Below, piece after piece: positions 55,383 to 64,000 of a stretch of 64,000 nucleotides of DNA. The stretch's first letter is position 1, and the number at the start of each line of letters is the position of its first letter. Below the pieces are notes generated by a model, which was given only the letters and a program-made list of their open reading frames with translations, had not been told where the DNA came from and did not search any database. Source of the DNA: Acanthopleuribacter pedis (GTDB lineage Bacteria > Acidobacteriota > Holophagae > Acanthopleuribacterales > Acanthopleuribacteraceae); assembly GCF_017377855.1 (NCBI RefSeq), contig NZ_JAFREP010000014.1:124001-188000 (forward strand), read 5' to 3'. The position numbers were made by a program, and so were the translations under genes.

Positions 55383-56275
55383 CATGCCTGTCACCACGGA
55401 GCGCTTCCCGCGGGTGTGCCGGTGCTTGCCCCAACCTATCAGGGTGCAGTCTTGATAATGTTTTCACATGCCTGTCACCACGGAGCGCTTCCCGCGGGTG
55501 TTCCGGTGCCTGCCCCAACCTATCAGGGTGCAGTCCCGGTAAGGCGTTGCGATAGAGGCGTTTAAACATGCCTGTCACCACGCCCGGTCTCCGCGGGTGT
55601 TCCGGTGCCTGCCCCAACCTATCAGGGTGCAGTCCCGGTAAGGCGTTGCGATAGAGGCGTTTAAACATGCCTGTCACCACGCCCGGTCACCACGCCCGGC
55701 CGCCAGGCCCATGGATCAGCTGGCCAAAGGCCGGCGTTTTCGCGCGGGTTGGCCCGCATTTCTCACAAGCGTTTAAACATGCCTGTCACCACACCCGGTC
55801 TCCGCGGGTGTTCCGGTGCCTGCCCCAACCTATCAGGGTGCAGTCCCGGTAAGGCGTTGCGATAGAGGCGTTTAAACATGCCTGTCACCACGCCCGGTCT
55901 CTGCGGGTGTTCCGGTGCCTGCCCCAACTTATCAGGGTGCAGTCCCGGTAAGGCGTTGCGATAGAGGCGTTTAAACATGCCTGTCACCACGCCCGGTCGC
56001 CAGGCCCATGGATCAGCTGGCCAAAGGCCGGCGTTTTCGCGCGGGTTGGCCCGCATTTCTCACAAGCGTTTAAACATGCCTGTCACCACACCCGGTCTCC
56101 GCGGGTGTTCCGGTGCCTGCCCCAACCTATCAGGGTGCAGCCCCGGTAAGGCGTTGCGATAGAGGCGTTTAAACATGCCTGTCACCACGCCCGGTCACCA
56201 CGCCCGGTCGCCAGGCCCATGGATCAGCGGGCCAAAGGCCGGCGTTTTCGCGCGGGTTGGCCCGCATTTCTTACA
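55383..56275. repeat. Higher-order tandem repeat array (99-bp units of two types)
   Basis: Units begin with CATGCCTGTCACCAC at 55383, 55466, 55567, 55666, 55778, 55877, 55976, 56075 and 56174, most spaced 99 bp. Type P ends ...CTATCAGGGTGCAGTCCCGG...GATAGAGGCGTTTAAA. Type Q (55666, 55976, 56174) instead carries ...GGATCAGCTGGCCAAAGGC...GGCCCGCATTTCTCACAAG, the left end of a family A element. The order from 55567 is P-Q-P-P-Q-P-Q, and the last Q runs straight into the full family A element. Because 99 is divisible by three, a 33-residue repeat frame stays open on the minus strand, but I see no evidence it is translated. Confidence 0.85.
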
Positions 56276-56494
56276 AGGATTTGTCGCGACAAGCTGGAAG
56301 CCTTGTGAGTAAAAAGATTACGACCAAGCCACGACACAGGGATCCGACCTATCGCGGGGCCGACCAATCGGCGTAGCAGCTGAGGCGAAGGCGACTCGAC
56401 CGAGTAAAGCGGCCTGCCGCCCCGCGGAAGGCAAACCCTCGTAATCCCATGGCTTGCCCCGTAGTAGAATTCCCCGTGAGAAATGCGGGTTAGC
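56261..56494 (+). repeat. Dispersed MITE-like element family A, long form (~234 bp)
   Basis: Aligns with 28551-28757. Left end CCCGCATTTCTTACAAGGAT and right end CCCGCATTTCTCACGGGGAA (read inward) form terminal inverted repeats. The interior has GTCGCGACAAGC, TACGACCAAG, GGGGCCGACC...TCGGCGTAGCAGC, CTCGACCGAGT and CTCGTAATCCCATGG. It ends just before the stop codon of the alpha/beta hydrolase gene. No transposase is encoded. Confidence 0.85.
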
Positions 56495-56495
56495 T

Positions 56496-57374
56496 TCAAA
56501 CCAGGAAGGACGTTACCTTTTCGATCACGGTTTCCTCGCGCAGGATGCGGTGGTGCCCGAGGCCGCGTGTTTCGTGCCATTCGCAGGTTGGCCAGGCCTT
56601 GGCGACGCGGCGTCCTTCTTCGATGGGCACCCAGTGGTCCTCGCGGTCGTGGATGATGAGGCCGGGGAAGGGAAAACCGGCCACGTTGTTGGTCACCGAA
56701 AGGGCACGCCAAAGGTTGACCCCCAGGTGCGGCAAGGTTTCCTCCGCGCGACGGCGCAGGTGGGGCACCATCGTTGACGGCATTTTGAGCGTTTGACGAA
56801 AGCTTTCCATGGCAAAGTGCAGGTCGCTGGGTGGGCTGATGAATACCGCCTTTTCGACCTGCATTCCCTTGGCAAGTGCATAGGCCGATACGGCACAACC
56901 GAAGGAGTGCGCTATCAGCGAATGGATGCCGCCCTCGCGGTCTTCGATCAAGTTGACGATTTCCCGAAAGTCCTCACCCGTTGTTTTTTTGCCGGGCGAA
57001 CGACCATGGGCCGGGGCGTCAAAGGCCACCACTTGATAACCCTGCTCCACTAAGGGCTGGGCAAAGGCGCCGAGCTGGGTGCCCCGTCCCGCCCATCCGT
57101 GGACCAGCAAAACCACCGGGCCGACCGTTCCCCAGCGGTAGGTCGTGATGGCCCTGGCCCGCCAGGTCAGGTTCTCACGGGTTGCCGGTGCTTCCCAGGA
57201 ACGTTCTCGGTCCGGCTGCTTGGCGCGGCGGGGTGAGAACCACAGGTGGTTGGCTAAGTGGCTGGTGGGCGTGGGTGCGATGCGGCCAAAAGTACCGAAA
57301 AACCATTGCATAGCCTGCATGGTGACAGGGGGTGTTTGCTTGCGAGACGATTGGGTCGAAACGGCTTGCGTCAT
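56496..57374 (-). CDS. Alpha/beta hydrolase
   Basis: A 292-residue serine hydrolase. The oxyanion-hole strand VVLLVHGWAGRG spans residues 87-98, the nucleophile elbow AHSFG places Ser157, LIIHDREDHWVP supplies the acid and GLGHHRIL the His, so the triad looks complete. GYQVVAFDAPAHGRS is the usual strand/turn after the oxyanion loop. AAAGGAG precedes the ATG at 57372-57374; a longer in-frame start at 57470 would run through the promoter region. No signal peptide is visible, so it is probably cytoplasmic. It is divergent from a LysR regulator, which probably controls it. Substrate unknown (esterase, lipase or thioesterase types are all possible). Confidence 0.9.
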   Translation of the reverse strand: MTQAVSTQSSRKQTPPVTMQAMQWFFGTFGRIAPTPTSHLANHLWFSPRRAKQPDRERSWEAPATRENLTWRARAITTYRWGTVGPVVLLVHGWAGRGTQLGAFAQPLVEQGYQVVAFDAPAHGRSPGKKTTGEDFREIVNLIEDREGGIHSLIAHSFGCAVSAYALAKGMQVEKAVFISPPSDLHFAMESFRQTLKMPSTMVPHLRRRAEETLPHLGVNLWRALSVTNNVAGFPFPGLIIHDREDHWVPIEEGRRVAKAWPTCEWHETRGLGHHRILREETVIEKVTSFLV

Positions 57375-57508
57375 GGGTAGCTCCTTTGGCGCGATGGTAC
57401 TCCCGCGAACCTTGCGGGATGGGTGATCTTGGTTGGGCGACGGAAGGTGGCCGACTCGCCGCCCTATCAAACTATCAAGTGACAGGAGTGCATTGCCATC
57501 GCGAAAAG

Positions 57509-57534
57509 TGCATGCTGGGTATGCAATAATGCAT
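57509..57534. promoter_or_regulatory. Candidate operator for the divergent LysR regulator
   Basis: Three alternating half-sites, TGCAT-N7-ATGCA-N4-TGCAT, form two overlapping perfect dyads in the hydrolase/LysR divergent gap, ~50 bases before the LysR gene. Each dyad also contains a LysR-like T-N-A arrangement. The placement is typical of an autoregulatory LysR site. Confidence 0.55.
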
Positions 57535-57584
57535 TTGAATCCAAGGCCGATACGAAACAGTCATGGATCTAAAGGGGAGGTCGC

Positions 57585-58460
57585 ATGTTCCAATGGGATG
57601 ATGTGAAGGTGTTTTTGGCTACCGCGCGTTCCGGCAGCACCGTGGAGGCCGCCGCGCGGTTGCAGGTGAATCAATCCACCGTGAGCCGTCGCTTGGCCGC
57701 CCTGGAACAGGCGTTGAGCACGCCGCTTTTTGAACGGACCCGTGCCGGTTTCGTGCTCAGCAAGGCCGGACGCGCGGTGCTTCCCTTTGCCGAGGAGATG
57801 GAAGCCGGGGCGTTGCGCATTGCACGGGAAATCGGGGCGGCCGAAAATGAAGCCGGTGGGGTAGTGGTGGTGGCAACCATTGATGAGATTGCCACCTGGA
57901 TCATTGCCCCGGTGCTCCCAGAATTTCACCGAAAATGGCCGCATATCCGGCTCGATCTCAAAAGCAGCCCGCGATTGGTGAATTTGGAGCGGGGTGAGGC
58001 GGATGTTGCCTTGCGGTTGGCTCGCCCCGAAAGTGGCAATCTGTTTGCCCGCCGCGTGGGTGGTTTTGCCTTTGGGGTTTATGCGAGCCAAAGCTACTTG
58101 GAGACGCGTTCCCCGGATAGCTTGGAGGACCCCCATACTTTGGATTGGATCATGCTGGAGGGACTGCCGCCCCACTTACCGGAAAGCCGTTGGTTTGCAG
58201 CACTTTATCCCGACCTAAAACCCATTCTCAAATGCAACGGCACCAAACCCCAGATTGCCGCGGTGCAAGCGGGCCTCGGTGTCGCCTTGCTGCCGCGACC
58301 CACGGCCTACTTGGCTCAGGGTTTGGTGCGTTTGCCGGTTGAGACCAAGGGGCTCTACCGGGAGATCTGGTTGGTGGTTCATCGCGAACGTCGCCATGTG
58401 CCGACAGTCCAAGCAGTGGTTGATTTCCTTCAAGACGTGATGACGCGGCCTTTGCGCTAA
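57585..58460 (+). CDS. LysR-family transcriptional regulator
   Basis: A 291-residue regulator. The winged helix-turn-helix is at residues 1-60 (VKVFLATARSGSTVEAAARL, then QSTVSRRLAALEQALSTPLFERT). A linker helix and a periplasmic-binding-protein-like effector domain (VVVATIDEIATWIIAPVLPEF to the end) follow. The ATG is preceded by GGGGAGG. It is transcribed away from the alpha/beta hydrolase gene with ~210 bases between, the classical layout for a LysR protein and its target. The effector cannot be told from sequence. Confidence 0.94.
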   Translation: MFQWDDVKVFLATARSGSTVEAAARLQVNQSTVSRRLAALEQALSTPLFERTRAGFVLSKAGRAVLPFAEEMEAGALRIAREIGAAENEAGGVVVVATIDEIATWIIAPVLPEFHRKWPHIRLDLKSSPRLVNLERGEADVALRLARPESGNLFARRVGGFAFGVYASQSYLETRSPDSLEDPHTLDWIMLEGLPPHLPESRWFAALYPDLKPILKCNGTKPQIAAVQAGLGVALLPRPTAYLAQGLVRLPVETKGLYREIWLVVHRERRHVPTVQAVVDFLQDVMTRPLR

Positions 58461-58524
58461 CCGGCGCCTCTCACCGGGGTGTCCGTTACGTAGCAAAAGC
58501 CCCGCGAACTGTGCGGCCCGGCCC

Positions 58525-59826
58525 TTACTTTTTGGTCGACCATTTGTACAACGCTTGGGCGTACCAAAAACGCGCATCTTGGTCGCCGCCGCGCTCCGAC
58601 ACATAATCACCGGCCTGGAACAGGCTGTACCCCAACAACATCTTGATGCGTTTCTCCCAGATCGGAAAGACCAAGGTGAAATCGATTTCATCGCCCGCAT
58701 GGTCGTCACGCGCGCCCGCAACGGGATTACCGAAGCGGCCCAAACCCGCGTTGTACCACGCATCACTTTCGGGTTCATTAATGGTGAAACGATGCAAGGC
58801 CACGCGCCAAGTGCCGTTGGGGAAGGCTTGGCCGCTGAAAATCAGTTCGAGGTTGGACATATTCTGCCAGCCGAAGAAGTCCATAAACCCGTAATAGGCG
58901 TGGTTTAAGGGATACAAATTGTCAAAAGTCTCGTGATCTCCATCGGCGAAGTTATCGTCACCGGAGGCGCTCAGGTATCCCAATGCGATGTTTTTGAAGA
59001 AGTCGTTTTCGGTGGTGTACTTGCCCAACAAGGCGTATGCGGTGGCCTTATGATCACCGTCGTTCCAGTCACCAAACTGTTGGTGCGCTTGGGCGTCGAC
59101 CGATAACTTCCCAAATTTTTTGGTGAGGCGCGCGCCGGCATGAAACACGGCGTCGCCGAATTCGCTATTGTCCCGATGCATCAGAAACAGCTCGTAGGCG
59201 CCGTCTTGAATGCTGAGTGGGTCGCGGAACATCACCCCGTAGAATCGGCTGTCGAAATAGCGGTTCCCCACGCGCTGCCAATCATTGGGATCGTTGGGGT
59301 TAACCGTTACCGGCTGCGAGGCCCAGACATCCCAACGCCGCGTGTCTTTTCCTCCAAAGGTGAGTCGGACCGCGTCGAAGACACGGGCGGTGTTGGCCCA
59401 CTCCAGGGAGGCCACCATCCGTTTGTCGGCGAAATTAAACTTTTGGCGGCCGATTTTGACCTTGCCGTTGCCGACCCCGAATTGGATGTAGGCTTGGTGA
59501 ATATCGAATTCGTCAGCGAAGATGTTGGGAACGGCATCCTCGTTGAGGGGAGGCGTGCCGAAACGATCTTCCTCATGAACCCGTGCATCTTGAATTTCAA
59601 CAAAGGCCTGGGCGTTGGCCGAGAAATGATAGGCACCGTGTAGCCGCAGCCGGGTGAGCAAATAGGATTGGTCACCGCCCCGAAAATTGAAATCTTGCTT
59701 GTCTTCCCAGCGCAGGCGCAAATCCATGCCGAGCTGGTAACGCGACTCTTGCCAAGCCCATAAGTTGCTCGGGAAGAACATACCCAACAGTAGGAGAAGG
59801 AGTGAGCAGAACCTTGTGTGCGACAT
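58525..59826 (-). CDS. Alginate-export-family outer-membrane beta-barrel protein
   Basis: A 433-residue barrel protein with a signal peptide (CSLLLLLLGMFFPSNLWA). The pattern of the AlgE/alginate_exp family is visible: LGMDLRLRWEDKQDFNF, LLTRLRLHGAYHFSANAQAFVEIQDAR, FDIHQAYIQFGVGNGKVKIGRQKFNFADKRMV. The segment IDFTLVFPIWEKRIKMLLGYSLFQAG lies near the end. Despite the family name, many members are general porins. No alginate synthesis genes are nearby. The C-terminus ends YKWSTKK rather than in a terminal Phe, which is unusual for BAM substrates. The gene converges with the LysR gene. Confidence 0.82.
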   Translation of the reverse strand: MSHTRFCSLLLLLLGMFFPSNLWAWQESRYQLGMDLRLRWEDKQDFNFRGGDQSYLLTRLRLHGAYHFSANAQAFVEIQDARVHEEDRFGTPPLNEDAVPNIFADEFDIHQAYIQFGVGNGKVKIGRQKFNFADKRMVASLEWANTARVFDAVRLTFGGKDTRRWDVWASQPVTVNPNDPNDWQRVGNRYFDSRFYGVMFRDPLSIQDGAYELFLMHRDNSEFGDAVFHAGARLTKKFGKLSVDAQAHQQFGDWNDGDHKATAYALLGKYTTENDFFKNIALGYLSASGDDNFADGDHETFDNLYPLNHAYYGFMDFFGWQNMSNLELIFSGQAFPNGTWRVALHRFTINEPESDAWYNAGLGRFGNPVAGARDDHAGDEIDFTLVFPIWEKRIKMLLGYSLFQAGDYVSERGGDQDARFWYAQALYKWSTKK

Positions 59827-59983
59827 GTGTACCCTTCCTTGTTAACGGATCCATCACGGTGATCGACGGTTTCGAATCAAGGCGAACCGCTTCTTTTTCT
59901 ATGGAGATATGTCATTTCATCGGCGTGCGGTAACTTCTAGTTAACAAAAAATCTTTCCTCGGCATGAGGCCTTGCGGGTGGCT

Positions 59984-62812
59984 TTAAGGATTGGGGCTGC
60001 CCAGGCCGGGATAGTTCCGCTCGAGCTCCCTGATGCGATCTTCCAATGGTTTGCGTTCTCGGGCGCTGCCGCCGAACTGTTTCAGGATCTTGCGCTTAAC
60101 CAAAAGGGCGGAATACAAACCGGGTGGATCGCCGAATTGGGGCTGCCCGAGAATATCGATGCCGGTTTTGGCGTGACGGCGTGCGTTTAATTCGTCGCCT
60201 AAGGCCAGGTAGATGTCGGCCAGAACTACCTCGGTGCGGGCCATTTCGTGATCCCAAGGGCCAAACACCTCGCGACGAATGTCAATCGCTTTTTGCAGGG
60301 GGTTGATTGCTTCTTTTAAACGGCCGGTTTGTAAATAGTAAGAACCCAGTGTTTTAAAGGTGGCGGCCGCGACCTTGTGCTGGGTATTGGGTTGTTCCCG
60401 ATGGATTTGGAGCGCCTCTTGGAGCAGGGCCTCGATCAGGTCCAGGCGTTCAAGGCGCAACAGGGTGTCGGCATAGTGAAACAAGGTGGCGGCGCGACCC
60501 ATCCGGTTTTCCTTGGGTGAGCGATCATGAATCGCCAGGGCGCGTTGGTGCATATCGAGCGCGCGGTTGAGGTGACCCATTTGTTTGTAGAGGACCCCGA
60601 GGTTGTTGTATTGCGCCGCGGTGGCGACATGGTTCGGGCCCATCGATTTCTCCGCGATCTGTACCGCCTGCATCACCGCTTCCTCCGCCTGCACGTACTT
60701 TCCCATTTGCGCCTGGAGCTCACCGAGCACCGCGTAAGCCGAAATATGTTGGCTGTGTTTGGCGTCGAATTTGGCGTCGAGGATATCAATCGCCTCGAGC
60801 ACCAGCGGAATGCCTTCGCTGTACCGGCCGATGCTGGCATAGTGATTTGCCAGCGCGGTCAAGGTAATTGCAATCGTGGGATGGTCGGGCGGTAAGACGT
60901 TGCGATACTGCTCCAGCGCCTTGTTCAGGTACCGGCCTGATTCCTCGAAGCGACTGTATTTATGGTAGATCTCGCCAATGAGGTTTTGAACCATCGCGCG
61001 TTGGTGAACCGTTTTATCGTCGTATTGATCCAAGTAACTCAGCGCGTTTACCGCATTTTCCGTTGCCGCTTCAAACCGTCCCGCGCGAAACGCCGATTCG
61101 GCCAGTTCGTAAAGAACGGCACCGGGTCGGGTATGGTCTTCGGGAAGGTAGACGTGGTACACCTCCAGGATGTCGCGGAAAACGACCTCGGCCTCGTCGT
61201 GTTCGCCGATGTCCGCCAAGCCGCGCCCGTACTCGAACATCGTATCGGCCATAAGCAGCACGGAATTTTTTTGTTTGAGCGGCGGTGTTTCTTTGACAAT
61301 GTTGTGGCGCAAGGTCAGTGCTTCGCGCAGCAAGGGGACACCTTGTTCGGCCATATTCGCTTGGGTGTAGACCTTGCCCATGGTGTGCATCAGCGAGGCG
61401 CGTGCCGCCGGGTCGTCGTGGAATTCGTCGCGGATTTGGGCGGCGGCCCGTTCTACAACGGTCATGGCGTTGAGTTGTTCTCTGTCGCCCGCCCACGGAT
61501 CCGCGGCTGAGAAGATGTCGATCATAAAGTCGCTGAACATCTTGGCCCGTTTGGTTTCCAGCTCCGCGTGGCGCAAGGCGTTACTGGTTTCGTTATATTG
61601 CCTGGCCAAAAGTAGGGTGAATCCCAGGGCACTGAGCGCCGCCGCGGCCAGGGTGATGCCCAAGGCGCGATTCCGTTTTAGCCACTTCGCCACGTAATAA
61701 TGCCATGATTCCTGGCGTGCGCTCACGGGGTAACCGGCCAGATAAGCTTCGATATCATCCGCGAATTGCACCACCGTCGCATAACGGCGATCTGGGTCGG
61801 GGCGCAAGGCTTGGAGGGTGATCGTGTCCAAGTCGCCGCGCAGCTGATGGGCCTGGATGAGCGCGGGTTCGTTTTTGGCGCCTTCCCGTTGACGCTTGCT
61901 CAGCCGGGCGCTGGGTTTTTCCGCGTTTTCACGGCCTAACCCGGCCATGAGCGCCGCCTGACTGGGCGTTTTGCGGATAAACGGTCGTTCCTGAACCAAT
62001 AGCTGATACAAAATCACGCCCAGCGCATAAATATCGGTTGCCGTGGTGGCCGGGTGTCCCGCGATCTGTTCCGGGCTCGCGTATTCGGGGGTGAACAATT
62101 GCCGCCCGGTTCGGGTTTCTTCCGCGGCTTGATCGCCTTGCAACAACTTGGCGATGCCGAAGTCCAGCAAAAAGGGTTCGCCATGGTTGTCGACCAGGAT
62201 GTTGCCGGGTTTTAGATCGCGGTGGATCACCAAATTGCGGTGGGCGAAGGCCACCGTCCTGCAAATTTCCAGGAACAGGTTCAGGCGCTCGTGGAGGCCG
62301 AGGCGCTGTTCCGAGCAGTAGGTTGTTAGGGTGGTGCCGCGGAAAAAGGGCATGACCAGGTAGGGGCGGCCGTCTTGGGTCGTGCCCGCGTTGATGAGGG
62401 TGGCGATGCGCGGATGGGAAAGGGTGGCCATAATGTGGCGTTCCTGTTTGAAACGCAACAGGATATCTTCGCTGTCCATGCCTTTTTTGAGGATCTTGAC
62501 CGCGACTTCCCGCTGAAAATCGGGGCCGTGTTCCAGTGCGCGAAACACCACGCTCATACCGCCATGGCCGATTTCTTCCTGGAGTTCGTATTGGTCGAGG
62601 CGGCTGCCTTGAACCGGACCCGTCTCCTCAATGGCTTTGCCCTCGATAAAGGCCATGGGTTCAAGATCAACGGTGAGTAACGCGCGAACCGCCTCAGCCA
62701 GTGCCGCGTTGGTGCCACAGGTTTGTTGGATATAAGTTTCTTGTTCCTCGGGCGGCAGCTCAAGCGCCGCTTCTACGATGGGTTCGGCTTGTTGCCAAAG
62801 TTCGATGTCCAT
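59984..62812 (-). CDS. Membrane Ser/Thr protein kinase with C-terminal TPR domain (sigma-factor-linked)
   Basis: A 942-residue Hanks-type kinase of a different subfamily from the tandem pair. A short helical N-terminal segment (LWQQAEPIVEAALELPPEEQ) is typical of kinases encoded beside this class of ECF sigma factor. The kinase domain (about 75-365) has IGHGGMSVVF, Lys106, HRDLKPGN with Asp199, DFG at Asp217 and YASPEQIAGHPATTATDIYALG. A TM segment lies at about 383-403, then TPR repeats to the end. It starts 33 bases after the sigma factor gene, so the two are probably one operon and act in one signalling pathway. Confidence 0.94.
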   Translation of the reverse strand: MDIELWQQAEPIVEAALELPPEEQETYIQQTCGTNAALAEAVRALLTVDLEPMAFIEGKAIEETGPVQGSRLDQYELQEEIGHGGMSVVFRALEHGPDFQREVAVKILKKGMDSEDILLRFKQERHIMATLSHPRIATLINAGTTQDGRPYLVMPFFRGTTLTTYCSEQRLGLHERLNLFLEICRTVAFAHRNLVIHRDLKPGNILVDNHGEPFLLDFGIAKLLQGDQAAEETRTGRQLFTPEYASPEQIAGHPATTATDIYALGVILYQLLVQERPFIRKTPSQAALMAGLGRENAEKPSARLSKRQREGAKNEPALIQAHQLRGDLDTITLQALRPDPDRRYATVVQFADDIEAYLAGYPVSARQESWHYYVAKWLKRNRALGITLAAAALSALGFTLLLARQYNETSNALRHAELETKRAKMFSDFMIDIFSAADPWAGDREQLNAMTVVERAAAQIRDEFHDDPAARASLMHTMGKVYTQANMAEQGVPLLREALTLRHNIVKETPPLKQKNSVLLMADTMFEYGRGLADIGEHDEAEVVFRDILEVYHVYLPEDHTRPGAVLYELAESAFRAGRFEAATENAVNALSYLDQYDDKTVHQRAMVQNLIGEIYHKYSRFEESGRYLNKALEQYRNVLPPDHPTIAITLTALANHYASIGRYSEGIPLVLEAIDILDAKFDAKHSQHISAYAVLGELQAQMGKYVQAEEAVMQAVQIAEKSMGPNHVATAAQYNNLGVLYKQMGHLNRALDMHQRALAIHDRSPKENRMGRAATLFHYADTLLRLERLDLIEALLQEALQIHREQPNTQHKVAAATFKTLGSYYLQTGRLKEAINPLQKAIDIRREVFGPWDHEMARTEVVLADIYLALGDELNARRHAKTGIDILGQPQFGDPPGLYSALLVKRKILKQFGGSARERKPLEDRIRELERNYPGLGSPNP

Positions 62813-62845
62813 GGCCGGCAGCTCCGCGTCAGGTCGTGGCGTAGT

Positions 62846-63520
62846 TTAGCGTTCGATATCTTGTCCTTTAAGCTGAACCGCCAGGAAGCGTTTGGCCATT
62901 TGCCAGTCGCGTTTGAGGGTGCGGGAGGAGACATTGAGCAATGCCGCGATTTCTTCCAAGTCCAGGCCGGCATAAAAACGCATCTCGATCAGACGGCATT
63001 TGCGCGGATCGACCTGTTCCAGTTGTTTCATCGCTTGTTCGAGCGAGAGCAACATGGCCGGGGTTAGGCCGACCGTGGCACCGGCTAAGGCGTCGTGTTC
63101 CAGGGCGACCGTGACACAGCCGCCGCCGCGTTTGAGGGCGTTGCGTTCGCGGGCGTATCGGGACAGAACACGACGCATCAGAAAGCCGGAGAACGCGATA
63201 AACTCCGCCCGGCTGGGGAAATGAAGGCCTTCACGGGTTTCCAATTCGAGGTAAACCTCGTGGATGAGCGCCGTGGGTTGCAAGGTTCGGTCGTCCGAAC
63301 GGCCTAGGTAGCCGTAGGCCAGCGCCTTGAGGCGTTGGTAAACCAGCGGCATGAGGTCGCTTAAAGCGTTGGGGTCCGCCTCTTCCCAGGCGCGCAGGTA
63401 TTGGGTGACCTCACCCAGTGTTTGTTGTGCTTCCGCCAAATCGACTTGATCGTCTCGGTCGAGCCGTGGTGGATTGTCGGCAAGTGCCTTTAAGAATTGT
63501 TGTGTCTTCGGGTCGTTCAA
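62846..63520 (-). CDS. ECF-type RNA polymerase sigma factor (Acidobacteria/Planctomycetes TIGR02999-like)
   Basis: A 224-residue sigma-70 family protein. Region 2 is LMPLVYQRLKALAYGYLGRSDDRTLQPTALIHEVYLEL, with the TLQPTALIHEVYL signature typical of the TIGR02999-like subgroup. Region 4 has a helix-turn-helix near the end (RLIEMRFYAGLDLEEIAALLNVSSRTLKRDWQMAKRFL). The start is a TTG with GGAGG about ten bases upstream; no in-frame ATG lies near it. No anti-sigma factor is encoded beside it. In this subgroup, control by the neighbouring kinase is the favoured model, so phosphorylation by the downstream kinase is inferred. Confidence 0.93.
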   Translation of the reverse strand: MNDPKTQQFLKALADNPPRLDRDDQVDLAEAQQTLGEVTQYLRAWEEADPNALSDLMPLVYQRLKALAYGYLGRSDDRTLQPTALIHEVYLELETREGLHFPSRAEFIAFSGFLMRRVLSRYARERNALKRGGGCVTVALEHDALAGATVGLTPAMLLSLEQAMKQLEQVDPRKCRLIEMRFYAGLDLEEIAALLNVSSRTLKRDWQMAKRFLAVQLKGQDIER

Positions 63521-63770
63521 GGGGGACGTTCCTCCAATAGGCCGGCGGAAAAATTTTGGAATGCATGCCTTATCTTACCAAAGCAAGGATCGGGTGCGAT
63601 GCATCCCTGGAGCAGATCACATGCCGTTTGTTTTATTGGAAACGACTGGATCCTGCGAATTTTCTCTTTGGTTGTCCTATCGGCGGCGGCTCGGAAAATC
63701 CAAACCGCCGCGGCGAGGGTTTTTGGCGAATCAGGGGACTGGGTCGCGAGGCCGTGGTGAAGAAAAGGAA

Positions 63771-64000
63771 TTACAGCTTTGTTTCTTTGAGAACTGCCTC
63801 CAAATGGAAGAGGGCGATGTCGGCTTCAGCTTGTCCAAAAACCAAGGGCGGCTTTATTTTGAGCACGTTGTGCAGGGGACCGTCGACACTTAGGAGCACC
63901 CCGCGTGCTTTCATGCGTTCGACGATCTCCGCGGCTTCCCGGTCCGCCGGGGCAAGGGATTCGGGATCGCGCACCAGTTCCACGCCCAGGAACAGCCCCA
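63771..64000 (-). CDS. Class III PLP-dependent aminotransferase, C-terminal fragment
   Basis: The last ~76 residues of a gene running off the window. GLFLGVELVRDPESLAPADREA, then VERMKARGVLLSVDGPLHNVLKIKPPLVF and the terminal helix match the small C-terminal domain of class III aminotransferases, close in feel to ethanolamine-phosphate phospho-lyase/alanine-glyoxylate types. The PLP lysine lies outside the window, so the substrate cannot be judged. It is on the same strand as the sigma factor, ~250 bases upstream of it. Confidence 0.75.
   Translation of the reverse strand, partial: GLFLGVELVRDPESLAPADREAAEIVERMKARGVLLSVDGPLHNVLKIKPPLVFGQAEADIALFHLEAVLKETKL

Noticed and set aside
55339..56056. 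Minus-strand 33-residue repeat protein (MFKRLYRNALPG type)
   Set aside because: The frame stays open only because the DNA repeat is 99 bp. Type Q units interrupt the repeat logic, and there is no start context or signal of codon selection.
55383..56200. CRISPR array
   Set aside because: The whole 99-bp unit is conserved with no short repeat and unique spacer alternation, and no cas genes are present.

Overview
The window reads as a chromosomal segment of a GC-rich, Gram-negative, predatory or surface-living type bacterium. My best inference is the phylum Acidobacteriota, possibly an Acanthopleuribacter-like lineage. The reasons are an Acidobacteria/Planctomycetes-style ECF sigma factor next to a TPR-bearing Ser/Thr kinase, two more TPR kinases, an MglA GTPase, a PilT/PilU ATPase, TonB-dependent receptors with carboxypeptidase-regulatory N-termini, a very large DUF11-rich secreted protein, and many dispersed palindromic repeats. 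I see no rRNA, tRNA, CRISPR array, prophage or transposase. The taxonomic call rests on gene content only.

Layout. 1-5.2 kb: an MglA-type GTPase cut by the window edge, a class II DAHP synthase behind a near-consensus promoter, a repeat-filled gap with 31-bp tandem repeats, then a phosphotransacetylase overlapping a 3-methyladenine DNA glycosylase. 5.2-12.7 kb: a TonB-dependent receptor, a 1261-residue RelE-like/SF1-helicase/alpha-solenoid fusion, and a HAD phosphatase. 12.8-18.2 kb (minus strand): ClpB, a zinc-ribbon/receiver protein and a PilT/PilU-type ATPase. 18.5-28.6 kb (plus strand): a membrane GAF-like protein overlapping HutF, then an adaptor and two different RND permeases in an overlapping operon.

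29-41 kb holds one gene of 11.5 kb. It encodes a secreted protein with three metzincin-like modules, of which only the middle one keeps the HExxHxxGF zinc motif, about eleven DUF11-like repeats, PPC-like and cohesin-like modules and a dockerin-like pair of calcium loops. It ends at a textbook intrinsic terminator. 41-49.4 kb: a probable ExbB/ExbD-type fusion on the minus strand, then two tandemly duplicated membrane Ser/Thr kinases with long TPR tails and a shared upstream motif.

50-55.3 kb: a second TonB-dependent receptor, an OmpR-type response regulator overlapping its sensor kinase, and a small NTF2-like protein. 55.3-56.5 kb is a higher-order repeat array that merges into a MITE-like element. 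56.5-64 kb: an alpha/beta hydrolase divergent from a LysR regulator, an alginate-export-type porin, an ECF sigma factor with a third TPR kinase, and the end of a class III aminotransferase.

Themes: envelope transport, surface motility, kinase signalling and intergenic repeat elements. The strongest candidates for something undescribed are the RelE-like/helicase/solenoid fusion, the giant triple-metzincin protein, and the repeat families, one of which shows compensatory hairpin changes between two copies.
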